Shown one piece after another: positions 9,590-17,594 of a stretch of DNA of 64,000 nt. This DNA is from a bacterium. Its GTDB lineage: Bacteria; Hydrothermota; UBA3073; JACQXS01; JAQTXJ01. The notes beneath the pieces were generated by a model, which was not told the DNA's origin, did no database searches, and saw only the letters and a list, made by a program, of their open reading frames with translations. The stretch is from the NCBI GenBank assembly GCA_028716385.1, contig JAQUPX010000003.1, positions 1 through 64,000 on the forward strand, read 5' to 3'. A program made the position numbers and the translations under genes. The first letter of the stretch is position 1, and each line of letters opens with the position of its first letter.

Positions 9590-10414
9590 TTATTTCTTCG
9601 CTTCATTTTTAACGTATCTTTTAGCATAAATATAGCCACTCGGTGATTTTCCATCCCAATTTAATTTTGTAACAAAACCCATTTTCCTTAATGCTTTTTG
9701 AATTTCATTATGTTTAAGGGGCGATAGTGTGTCATGGAATTCCATTGCTATTTTCCTGATGTTTAAAAAGTAATCAATAGGAGTAGATAAGAATATTAAT
9801 CCTTCAGCTCCTTCACAATTTAATTTCAGGAAATCAATTTGTTTGACTTTCTTGCCTATAATATTATCTATAATATATTGTAAAGTAATACTAGGTACAT
9901 CTATATAAGCTTTTTTATCTTCATGCCTATTAAAAATAAGATATTCTCTGCTATTTTCAAAAAGGAATAATTTTTCTACACCAATTTTATTGCTAACTAT
10001 ATTGTTATAAGTAATAATATTATGCAATTTATTTATATAGATATTTTTATTTAGAAACTCAAAGTTTGTTGTAAATGGCTCAAAAGCATAAACCATATTT
10101 TTGGTTTTACTTGCTGCAAACAATGTAAAAGAACCAACATGCGCACCTATATCTACAACAATATCGTTATTCTCAATAGAAAACCCGGGAGGCGTATATA
10201 TGTTGTTGAAAAACACGTTTTCTACTAAACTTCTGAAATAGAAAGTATTTTCGGGAGCACAAACTCTAACTCTGTTTCTAAATATGATTTCGCTACAATC
10301 CTTACCTTTTTTTCTATTTTGAGTAATATCTTTCCAATTTTTATATCTTAAAAAGATATCTATCCGGGTTTTTATGCTTCTAATTTTTTTCACTATAATT
10401 TTCTTAGTTTTCAT
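9590..10414 (-). CDS. FkbM family methyltransferase
   Basis: This 274-residue protein carries NDIVVDIGAHVGSFTLFAAS (motif I), VYAFEPFTTNFEFLNKNI (motif II) and IDFLKLNCEGAEGLIF, the FkbM pattern in which the D-x-x-K-x-D/N-C-E-G-A-E stretch lines the active site. FkbM enzymes O-methylate sugars or polyketides. It lies between the flippase and a glycosyltransferase, consistent with sugar methylation. The first 50 residues are basic and not recognisable. The usual aspartate of KxDVEG is replaced by asparagine-cysteine here (KLNCEG), a common variant. Confidence 0.85.
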   Translation of the reverse strand: MKTKKIIVKKIRSIKTRIDIFLRYKNWKDITQNRKKGKDCSEIIFRNRVRVCAPENTFYFRSLVENVFFNNIYTPPGFSIENNDIVVDIGAHVGSFTLFAASKTKNMVYAFEPFTTNFEFLNKNIYINKLHNIITYNNIVSNKIGVEKLFLFENSREYLIFNRHEDKKAYIDVPSITLQYIIDNIIGKKVKQIDFLKLNCEGAEGLIFLSTPIDYFLNIRKIAMEFHDTLSPLKHNEIQKALRKMGFVTKLNWDGKSPSGYIYAKRYVKNEAKK

Positions 10415-10455
10415 ATTTATACATAGATTATTATTTTCGCTTTAAAGCCCCAAAA

Positions 10456-11583
10456 TTACTTATCGGATATCAAATTAAGATATAATTTTTCCATATATAA
10501 CATATTGTTTTTATGATTCCCTTTTTCTTGAACAAGTTGATAGTTATAGTTTTTTATTTGTTCACATTCTTTTTCTGATAGTTTTAACATTTCTATAATA
10601 CTCTTACTTAAATCTTTACTATCTCTTAATTTTACAACCGCCCCATTTACACCATTCTCTATCCACTCGCAATGAGGTGGTATATCAGACACAATAGGAA
10701 TACAACCACATGCCATTCCCTCAAGCAGTGAAGCAGGCGTCCCGTCAAGACTTGTCACAGATAACATTATTTTAGAAATATTATAGAATGAAAAAAGATT
10801 TTTGTATTCTATGAATCCTGGAAATAATATGTATTTATCAACTCCTTGCTCTTTTGCAAGTTTTTCATAGTCTTCTTTTCTCCATTGCCCCCATCCGCCT
10901 AACAAAACAAATCTTGCGTCTGGGACTTCTTTTATTACATCCGACACAGATTTTATAATTATATCCGTATTACATCTTTCTTGGAATCCTCTTGCACAAA
11001 GAATTACAGGAGTGTTTTCTCTTAACCCCAACTCTTTTTTTAAATTATTATTATATTCCGATACGTTACCATAATTTTCAAAATCCATCCCCCATTGTAT
11101 ATTATAGATACTATTTCTTCTTGTTTTACTCATAAACAAAATTTTTTCTTTTATGTATTCACAATCTACAGTAATTAAATTAGCTCTTTTTAATGCATAT
11201 TTAGCTTCAGATCTATAGATAGAAGAAACTTCAGGGTCAAGCAAAACATCCCCTCCCCATGCACTAATTACTAATGGATGAAACCCCGTAGCTGATGCAT
11301 AAAAGCCGAAATCTGTAACATAATGAGCATGAAGGATATCGGGTTTTATTTTAAAATATACTAATCTAGCAATTTTTACAACAACCCGCCAGCTTAAAAT
11401 GTTTTGTAAAGGAATAGATAGACGGTTAAATCGATATAGTTTAATATAATACGTTTTAGCACCTTTTATTCCAGGAGAATTATTAAAAGAAATAACTGAA
11501 ACATTATGTTGCCTATCTACAAAGAATCTAACCCATCTTACAAAATGAATACTATTCGTATCTCCAATAAAACAAATTTTCAT
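10456..11583 (-). CDS. Family 4 glycosyltransferase
   Basis: This 375-residue GT-B enzyme starts MKICFIGDTNSIHFVRWVRF. It has HAHYVTDFGF in the acceptor domain, VILCARGFQERCNTDIIIKS at the start of the donor-binding domain, and the retaining-enzyme motif SLLEGMACGCIPIVSDIPPH at about residue 285, containing the E-x7-E-like catalytic region. It resembles PelF/RfaB-type retaining transferases in exopolysaccharide loci. The donor sugar cannot be deduced. Confidence 0.87.
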   Translation of the reverse strand: MKICFIGDTNSIHFVRWVRFFVDRQHNVSVISFNNSPGIKGAKTYYIKLYRFNRLSIPLQNILSWRVVVKIARLVYFKIKPDILHAHYVTDFGFYASATGFHPLVISAWGGDVLLDPEVSSIYRSEAKYALKRANLITVDCEYIKEKILFMSKTRRNSIYNIQWGMDFENYGNVSEYNNNLKKELGLRENTPVILCARGFQERCNTDIIIKSVSDVIKEVPDARFVLLGGWGQWRKEDYEKLAKEQGVDKYILFPGFIEYKNLFSFYNISKIMLSVTSLDGTPASLLEGMACGCIPIVSDIPPHCEWIENGVNGAVVKLRDSKDLSKSIIEMLKLSEKECEQIKNYNYQLVQEKGNHKNNMLYMEKLYLNLISDK

Positions 11584-11905
11584 CTTGTTAAAATATAAAA
11601 TTTTAATTTATTATGCGCTTCAAAAAGTGGATTTTTATACAGCTGTTTTCTGTGTTAAATCTAAATATTTATTTTTCAATCCTAGACTATCTTCAATATC
11701 TAACAATACATTGATAAAGAGAAAGGCCGTCCTTTTCCATATTTTCTGTACGAAACTATTCATTACTTTTATACCAACAATTTTTAACTTCCCTTAAATT
11801 TATATATCATTATCATTAGGGACTCGGTACCATTGAATGTCTACCCTCTTACTGAGTTTCTTATCCCCTTACTGAAATTATATATCCCCGATATTCCACG
11901 GATGA
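11584..11905. other. Intergenic, no gene recognised
   Basis: About 320 bases of A/T-rich DNA between a methyltransferase and a glycosyltransferase, both on the minus strand. A plus-strand frame near 11585-11797 has no ribosome binding site and no family features. I see no convincing terminator or promoter. A slightly more GC-rich stretch (11820-11880) repeats 'cttactga' twice about 20 bases apart; I cannot assign it a role. Confidence 0.4.
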
Positions 11906-12721
11906 TTAGCTTCGTTTACAAACAAGCATCTCCACTGTTGGACTTTCTTTAAATAATTTAGTCAGCATTAAATCTAATATAAATAATATAGGACCTAAAA
12001 AATGAGTTTTCCGTTCAAATATTGCAATCGCCTTCCACCAACTACGCAATAAAACTCTCCTCAATAAAAAATTGGATATATCTAATGGAGCAGCAGCTAA
12101 AAAATGTACGGGATGTCTACCTACTATTTCAAAACCATTTTTTGTTAATAATTGCATATATTCACTCAAAATACGACATTTTTGAAAATAAAGTATATAA
12201 GGAGTTTTATGAAGAAATAAGTCAGTTATTAAGACCATTCCCCCATTAGCACATAGACAGTGAAGATTCTTGATTGCCTGTTCAAATTTATCATCATCAA
12301 TAATATGGAATAATACATCAAATGCAGTTATAATATCAAAATTGTTTTTTACAAGTGGAACCTCATCAAACAAATTTTGAGAACCAATATCTGCCTCATA
12401 GAAAAAATAATCTGGATATTGAATAGTTAGACGTTTAGCACTAATACTTGTTATATCAATACCTGTTAAATGCTTTACATTTAACTTATCCCATATATTT
12501 ACATAAAATCCAGTTCCACAACCAATATCCAATATATTTTTTTCGTTCAAATTTTTAATTTTATATCTTGAAATTACCCGTTTCAAACTTCTTTCCTTCA
12601 TTTTATACAAATAATCATTATATTTCTTACCGAAACACACAAATCCAACACTAAAACACTTAAAATCAGATTCTAATATACTTTCCCAGTATTTTTTAGC
12701 ATTGTAAGGTTTATTTTCCAT
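11906..12721 (-). CDS. Class I SAM-dependent methyltransferase
   Basis: This 271-residue protein has motif I NILDIGCGTGFYVNIWDKL, motif II LTGIDITSISAKRL and NFDIITAFDVLFHI followed by GGMVLITDLF, the pattern of Methyltransf_11/25 enzymes. A 50-residue N-terminal extension includes the NAKKYWESIL segment often seen in sugar or lipid methyltransferases. It sits alone between two roughly 300-base spacers, so it may have its own promoter. The substrate is unknown; a role in the exopolysaccharide locus is inferred from position. Confidence 0.8.
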   Translation of the reverse strand: MENKPYNAKKYWESILESDFKCFSVGFVCFGKKYNDYLYKMKERSLKRVISRYKIKNLNEKNILDIGCGTGFYVNIWDKLNVKHLTGIDITSISAKRLTIQYPDYFFYEADIGSQNLFDEVPLVKNNFDIITAFDVLFHIIDDDKFEQAIKNLHCLCANGGMVLITDLFLHKTPYILYFQKCRILSEYMQLLTKNGFEIVGRHPVHFLAAAPLDISNFLLRRVLLRSWWKAIAIFERKTHFLGPILFILDLMLTKLFKESPTVEMLVCKRS

Positions 12722-13024
12722 ATCCTAATCAACTACGGCAAAAATCATCTATTATTTTGTATATTATCACAGTAATTACGATTCAATTTTCTTAAAATCT
12801 TAAAATGATTACTGAATATTCGGACTAATAATATTACTATTTTTTTACTGTTTCAGACAGTTTTTATCCCGTATATAATTTTCCTGAATAAAACACTTTT
12901 GGTTCAAATTTTTCTATATATTCTCTAAAAATTATTTTCAAATTATATAGTTTTTCAAAAATTCCCCAATCACATATATTCACCTAAAATTTATAAATAT
13001 CTTAATTTTCTATTTGATAAAAGT
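12722..13024. other. Intergenic A/T-rich spacer
   Basis: About 300 bases of very A/T-rich sequence between two minus-strand genes. I found no reading frame with family features and no hairpin followed by a T-run in the transcribed orientation. It may contain the promoter of the methyltransferase at 11906-12721, but no confident -35/-10 pair is visible. Confidence 0.35.
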
Positions 13025-14032
13025 TTATATTAGTTTTTCTTTCCATGTTTTAGGCACTTGTTCTGTCTCTAACTCAAGATTTTCTAAATAAGAAGGATTT
13101 TGAGGACCTAATTCTTTAGCCCATATTATCATTCTTTTTATATTTTCTATTAATGAAAATTTTTCTTTATAATCTAATAACTCTTCTGATTTTTTATAGG
13201 TAGAATATGCATATTTAACTTCTTTAGGTCTTGGAGCTAAATATATTACTTTTACAGTTTTACCAAATTCTTGCATTATAATCTTTGCCATTTCATTTAA
13301 TGTTATTGGTTCTTTTCCCCCTATATTTATTATTTCATTGCAACATTTTTTTTCAAAGCCTGCTTTACTAATACATACTATTGCATCATGTATGTAACTA
13401 AAGGCTCTCTGCTGTTCACCATCCCCATATATGTATATAGGTTTATCTCTAAGCAAAGCGTTTATCCAGATGCCTATAACATTACGATAAGGGTCTGCAA
13501 GATTTTGACGTTCTCCATAAACATTATGAGGTCTAAAAATTACATATTCAAAACGATATACATCCGCAAGTATTTTTGTAATTTCTTCCATAGATGCTTT
13601 GTTTACGCCATAGACATCGTCAGGTTTAGTCTCCATAGATTCATCAAATGGCGTATTTTGACTACCATATACGCTCATTGAAGACGTTAAAACTACTCTT
13701 TTTACTCCTTTCTTTATACTTGGAATTAAAACATTTAGATACGCCACAATTCCTCGTTCAGTACAATTGATAGGAGTAAATTGGCTTCGTCCTTCGGTCG
13801 CATCTGCTGCCAAATGATAAAGAATTTCAGGAGAAATTTCTTCTATTAAATCTTTAGTAGCAGTTTTATTTCTTAAATCTATTTTAAAAAATTTAGATTG
13901 TGGATTTATATTTCTTGTATATCCCCCGGAAAGATCATCTACCCCATAAACCGTATGCCCCTCGTTTATAAGAGAATCTACAAGCCATGACCCCATAAAC
14001 CCTGCCGCACCGGTAACCACTACTTTTGCCAT
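13025..14032 (-). CDS. NAD-dependent sugar epimerase/dehydratase
   Basis: This 335-residue extended short-chain dehydrogenase has the NAD-binding VVVTGAAGFMGSWLVD (GxxGxxG) at its N-terminus, VDDLSGG, the YHLAADATEGRS loop, a catalytic Ser region SSMSVYG and the YGVNKASMEE Tyr-x-x-x-Lys motif. RPHNVYGERQNLADPY and GDGEQQRAFSYIHD are the substrate-binding segments of UDP-glucose/GlcNAc 4-epimerase-like enzymes. It likely supplies a nucleotide sugar to the polysaccharide pathway. It begins 9 bases after the stop of the tyrosine-kinase gene, suggesting one operon. Exact substrate unproven. Confidence 0.87.
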   Translation of the reverse strand: MAKVVVTGAAGFMGSWLVDSLINEGHTVYGVDDLSGGYTRNINPQSKFFKIDLRNKTATKDLIEEISPEILYHLAADATEGRSQFTPINCTERGIVAYLNVLIPSIKKGVKRVVLTSSMSVYGSQNTPFDESMETKPDDVYGVNKASMEEITKILADVYRFEYVIFRPHNVYGERQNLADPYRNVIGIWINALLRDKPIYIYGDGEQQRAFSYIHDAIVCISKAGFEKKCCNEIINIGGKEPITLNEMAKIIMQEFGKTVKVIYLAPRPKEVKYAYSTYKKSEELLDYKEKFSLIENIKRMIIWAKELGPQNPSYLENLELETEQVPKTWKEKLI

Positions 14033-14041
14033 ACATTAAAT

Positions 14042-16174
14042 CTAAACTGATTTATTTTTATGGGGTTTAGTCTCCTGAGAAGTAGAATAATACGAGTAAT
14101 AATAGGGATACCCATACATAGGAAAGTTAATGGGTATCATATTAAGGACAATATTAAGAAGTTTGGCATTAGTATGCTCAAGCGTTTCTTTAGCTCTTGC
14201 AATCGCCAATCTATTTGTTTTACTTGCTTGAATTACCAGAATTGTACTATCTAATTTAGAAGCTAAAATAGTAGAGTCCGTAACAGAAAGGATAGGCGGG
14301 CTGTCAAATATTATACACTGAAATTCTTCTTTTAATTCTTCGATTAATTCACACATACGTTTAGATGCAATTAGTTCTGCAGGATTAGGCGGAACTTTCC
14401 CTCCCGGAAGTATACTCAAGTTTTCAATCTCTGTTTCTACTATTGCTTTTCTCATAACTTTACCGTCAAATAAAACATCCGTTAATCCAAATTCTGATTT
14501 TATTCCAAAACACCTTGTAAGACTCATTTTTCTTAAGTCTGTATCCACAAGTAAAACCTTTTTTTCTAATTGCGACATAACAATGCCTAAATTAGAAGCT
14601 ACAGTAGTTTTTCCTTCTCCAGGTAATGCAGAAGTTAAAAGAATTGTTTTTATAGATAAATCAGGACTTATAAAACTGATATTCGTTCTTAATGCCCTAT
14701 ATGCTTCATATACAGGCGAATTAATTGGATAATGAGTAAGTAATCCATTTCCATTACCGGATTTTACTGGCTTAACCTTAGGAATATTCCCTATAACTGA
14801 CATATTGAAATGCAATCTGACATCCTTAGATGTTTTAACTGTGCTTCCAACATATTCTATTACAAAAGCACTTCCTATTCCCAATGATAAACCAATAAAT
14901 ATACTTAACATCAAAACAAGTTTTATTTTAGGTTTTACAGGTATTTTAGGAGTATCTGCCCTGTCTACTATTCTTATATTTGATAATTTTCCGGCTTCCG
15001 AAAGCTTTGTTGTTTCAAAATTTTCCATTAAAATAGTATAAGTGTTATTATTTAAGTTTCTCTTCCTTTCAAGTTGTAGTAATTTAAATTCCTTTGTAGG
15101 AAATGAATATAGATATTTCTCATAGGATGTTAAAATACTATAGAAAGAATTTTTTTTTGCTGTCTCAATAGATAATTCTAGTTCTAACTTAAGAATATTA
15201 TCTATTAATTCTTCGGAAACAGACAAAGGATCTTTAGAAGAAACATTTTTATCAATAATTTTCCGCGTTTCATTCATTAATTGTTCCTTTGTTTTTTCAA
15301 TACTATTTTTTATATCCATAAGTTTTGGATCTGTTTCTAATAATCCCTGCACTATATATAAGGAAAAGTTTGTTTCAAGTGATAATAATTCTTTTCTAAG
15401 TTGTAATATATATGGCGTTGATACCCTTGTTATGTCTTCCAGAAGCGAACCTTTATGTTTATCTAATTGTTGTTTGATTGAGCTTAATTGCGTATTTATA
15501 GCATTGCAAGATGCTTCGCTTTGCACATAAAGCACATCAATGTCCGCTAATTTACGCACTAATTCTTTTGCCTCTTCCGAAAGTCCGAGTATTTTATTAG
15601 TTTCCTTAAACTCCTTTATATCTTCTTCGGCTTCTACTAATCCTCTTTCTACTTCGGGAATTTGTTTTTCTATAAACTTTCTCTGTTCGGAAAATTCTTT
15701 CCTTGCAACTAAAAGTTGTTCTTCTATAAATCCATCTACAACTGCATCTGTAATAGCCATTGCCTCTTCAATAGTACTACCCCTACCATAGACTTTTATA
15801 ATATCACTATCCACAATAGGTCTAATTGAAACTCTTTGTGATAACATATCTGCAGGGAAAGATGAATTAAGAAATTTAAGTTTTAGCCCTGAATTCAATA
15901 ACTTATCAACAGCATGTTGCATCACCGTTTCACTTTTTAGTATTTCACAATAATTTCTACTATTAGTAAGGTAATTTCCCGGATACATTGTAGCTGAACC
16001 AGAAAGTTTTGGGGGTTCGATCATTATTGTAGCGATCGATTCGTAAACTTTAGGAGTAACTATAAGGTACGAAATTGCAGTTAAAACAGTTACCGCAAAT
16101 ATACTTATCATTACCCATTTTTTTGTAAGTAAGATATAAATATACTCTTGTAAAGTAGATTCTTTTACATCCAT
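14042..16174 (-). CDS. Polysaccharide co-polymerase/tyrosine autokinase (Wzc-type)
   Basis: This 710-residue inner-membrane protein controls chain length and export. An N-terminal Wzz domain lies between two membrane segments (about residues 20-40 and 425-445), with a long coiled coil between. The C-terminal cytoplasmic BY-kinase has Walker A LTSALPGEGKTTVASNLG, Walker A' VLLVDTDLRK and Walker B CIIFDSPP. The tail after residue 685 is tyrosine-rich (FPMYGYPYYYSYYST), matching the autophosphorylated cluster of this family. It precedes the epimerase and follows the SLBB export gene, the usual order of a Wzx/Wzy-dependent locus. Kinase and co-polymerase are fused, as in Gram-negative Wzc. Confidence 0.93.
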   Translation of the reverse strand: MDVKESTLQEYIYILLTKKWVMISIFAVTVLTAISYLIVTPKVYESIATIMIEPPKLSGSATMYPGNYLTNSRNYCEILKSETVMQHAVDKLLNSGLKLKFLNSSFPADMLSQRVSIRPIVDSDIIKVYGRGSTIEEAMAITDAVVDGFIEEQLLVARKEFSEQRKFIEKQIPEVERGLVEAEEDIKEFKETNKILGLSEEAKELVRKLADIDVLYVQSEASCNAINTQLSSIKQQLDKHKGSLLEDITRVSTPYILQLRKELLSLETNFSLYIVQGLLETDPKLMDIKNSIEKTKEQLMNETRKIIDKNVSSKDPLSVSEELIDNILKLELELSIETAKKNSFYSILTSYEKYLYSFPTKEFKLLQLERKRNLNNNTYTILMENFETTKLSEAGKLSNIRIVDRADTPKIPVKPKIKLVLMLSIFIGLSLGIGSAFVIEYVGSTVKTSKDVRLHFNMSVIGNIPKVKPVKSGNGNGLLTHYPINSPVYEAYRALRTNISFISPDLSIKTILLTSALPGEGKTTVASNLGIVMSQLEKKVLLVDTDLRKMSLTRCFGIKSEFGLTDVLFDGKVMRKAIVETEIENLSILPGGKVPPNPAELIASKRMCELIEELKEEFQCIIFDSPPILSVTDSTILASKLDSTILVIQASKTNRLAIARAKETLEHTNAKLLNIVLNMIPINFPMYGYPYYYSYYSTSQETKPHKNKSV

Positions 16175-16224
16175 TTAATTATTATTTATTTTATATTTTT
16201 TTAGAGTATATATTATTTTATTAT

Positions 16225-16752
16225 TTACTTTCTAGAAATTAAATAATACATACTAACATATGCAGTTATTATAGACGCTGTTTGTGCAGCTAACGCAAAA
16301 AATTGTAAAAATTTTGGGAAAAAAGTATAAGAAGGAGATTCTGGAATAACAATCATATCTCCCGGTTTAAGCAAAGGCAATTTAGATATATCCCCATTAC
16401 TTAGATACTTTTTCAAATCCACTTTAATTATCTGAGCTGTAGGATTATTCCTTACTATCTTAACCTTTTTAAGATCTGCGCCATCCGCTGGCCCACCGGC
16501 AAAAGATATCAATCCAATAATATCTGTTGTCTTAGGGACCGAATAAAGTCCGGGTTTGACAATTTTTCCCCATACTTGAACATCTATTTGTAATTCTCTG
16601 TTTGCGCCAAGATATACATAATACTGCGGACCGCCATAAGGAATCGTTGGTGTTTCACGATATTCTCTATTGGAAGTTTCCTCAGCATACATATAAAAAG
16701 GAATAATAATACTTACAAACAACGCCATTAAAAAGCATTTTTTATTTAACAT
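16225..16752 (-). CDS. SLBB-domain polysaccharide export protein
   Basis: This protein of about 175 residues has a signal-peptide-like start (MLNKKCFLMALFVSIIIPFY), then VDVQVWGKIVKPGLYSVPKTT-like SLBB sequence, SFAGGPADGADLKKVKIVR and LLKPGDMIVIPES, which are hallmark Wza/SLBB motifs, and a C-terminal hydrophobic segment. The classical Poly_export (PES) domain that precedes SLBB in Wza is missing, so this is a short variant or an accessory subunit. I chose ATG 16752; a TTG at 16767 would add five residues. It lies upstream of the Wzc-type kinase, its expected partner. Confidence 0.8.
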   Translation of the reverse strand: MLNKKCFLMALFVSIIIPFYMYAEETSNREYRETPTIPYGGPQYYVYLGANRELQIDVQVWGKIVKPGLYSVPKTTDIIGLISFAGGPADGADLKKVKIVRNNPTAQIIKVDLKKYLSNGDISKLPLLKPGDMIVIPESPSYTFFPKFLQFFALAAQTASIITAYVSMYYLISRK

Positions 16753-16775
16753 TGTTTTCAAACCCAATTCTTATT

Positions 16776-17594
16776 TTAATTCTTGTTTCTTTTTTTGAAA
16801 AAGGTCTTCCATTTACTCTTGGGTTTCGCTTTTTCTGTCGCTATAGAATCCGCTACAAATTTAGCTCTTTGTATTTCCTGTTCTTTTTGTGCTTCATCCG
16901 ATTGTGAATACTTAATTGTAATAAAATCCTCATCCGTATCAAGAGCAATACTTCTACCGCCTACATAAACATCAAAATTGTCATCAACAGCTATAGTATG
17001 CGGAATATCCATATCATTATCTTCCCCATTATATCTTTGTATCCATACTTCTTCACCGCTGGGAGAGTATTTAATCGTAGCAATATCTTCCCAAGTCTCT
17101 TCGCCACCCCAACTTATACCCGTCACGTATACATTATTGTGCTTATCTATAGCCATTTTCATAGGGCCATCATAATCATGCGCAGCCCCGTCATATCTTC
17201 TTTCCCATATCAACTGTCCATCCGCAGAATATTTTAACGTTACGAAATCCTCAAAAGTCTCGTCTCCGCCCCAACTTATACCCGTCACAACCACATTTCC
17301 TTCACTGTCCAATTTCAAATCATACGGTTTATCCGGACCATTACCCGGACCATTATAAATCTGTTTCCATACTTCTTCTCCGGAAGGACTATATTTTATA
17401 GTTGTAATATCACAAAGCGTCTTGTCGCCAAAACCCTGACCGGTTATATACACGTTACCATAACTATCCGCTGCCATTGCATAAACACAATCCCTATAAT
17501 CCCCCGAAGCATTATACTTTCTAACCCAATCTTGCGTCTCTGCCATTAAAGTCAATGGCAACAAAATAAATGCAGCTATTTTAAGCAGTCCCAT
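16776..17594 (-). CDS. Secreted SBBP-repeat beta-propeller protein
   Basis: A signal peptide (MGLLKIAAFILLPLTLMAE) is followed by at least four copies of a repeat of about 54 residues, of the form 'Y(A/S)VAVDxxGNVYVTGxSxGG...DFxTIKYSxxGxxxWxxRYNG', typical of SBBP/Beta-propeller_5 proteins. The C-terminus is a lysine-rich tail (KPKSKWKTFFKKRNK) rather than a sorting domain. Its ATG lies within the last 14 bases of ppdK, preceded by GGAGGGGAGTC, so it is probably translated from the ppdK transcript. The function is not known; these proteins are usually extracytoplasmic. Confidence 0.8.
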   Translation of the reverse strand: MGLLKIAAFILLPLTLMAETQDWVRKYNASGDYRDCVYAMAADSYGNVYITGQGFGDKTLCDITTIKYSPSGEEVWKQIYNGPGNGPDKPYDLKLDSEGNVVVTGISWGGDETFEDFVTLKYSADGQLIWERRYDGAAHDYDGPMKMAIDKHNNVYVTGISWGGEETWEDIATIKYSPSGEEVWIQRYNGEDNDMDIPHTIAVDDNFDVYVGGRSIALDTDEDFITIKYSQSDEAQKEQEIQRAKFVADSIATEKAKPKSKWKTFFKKRNKN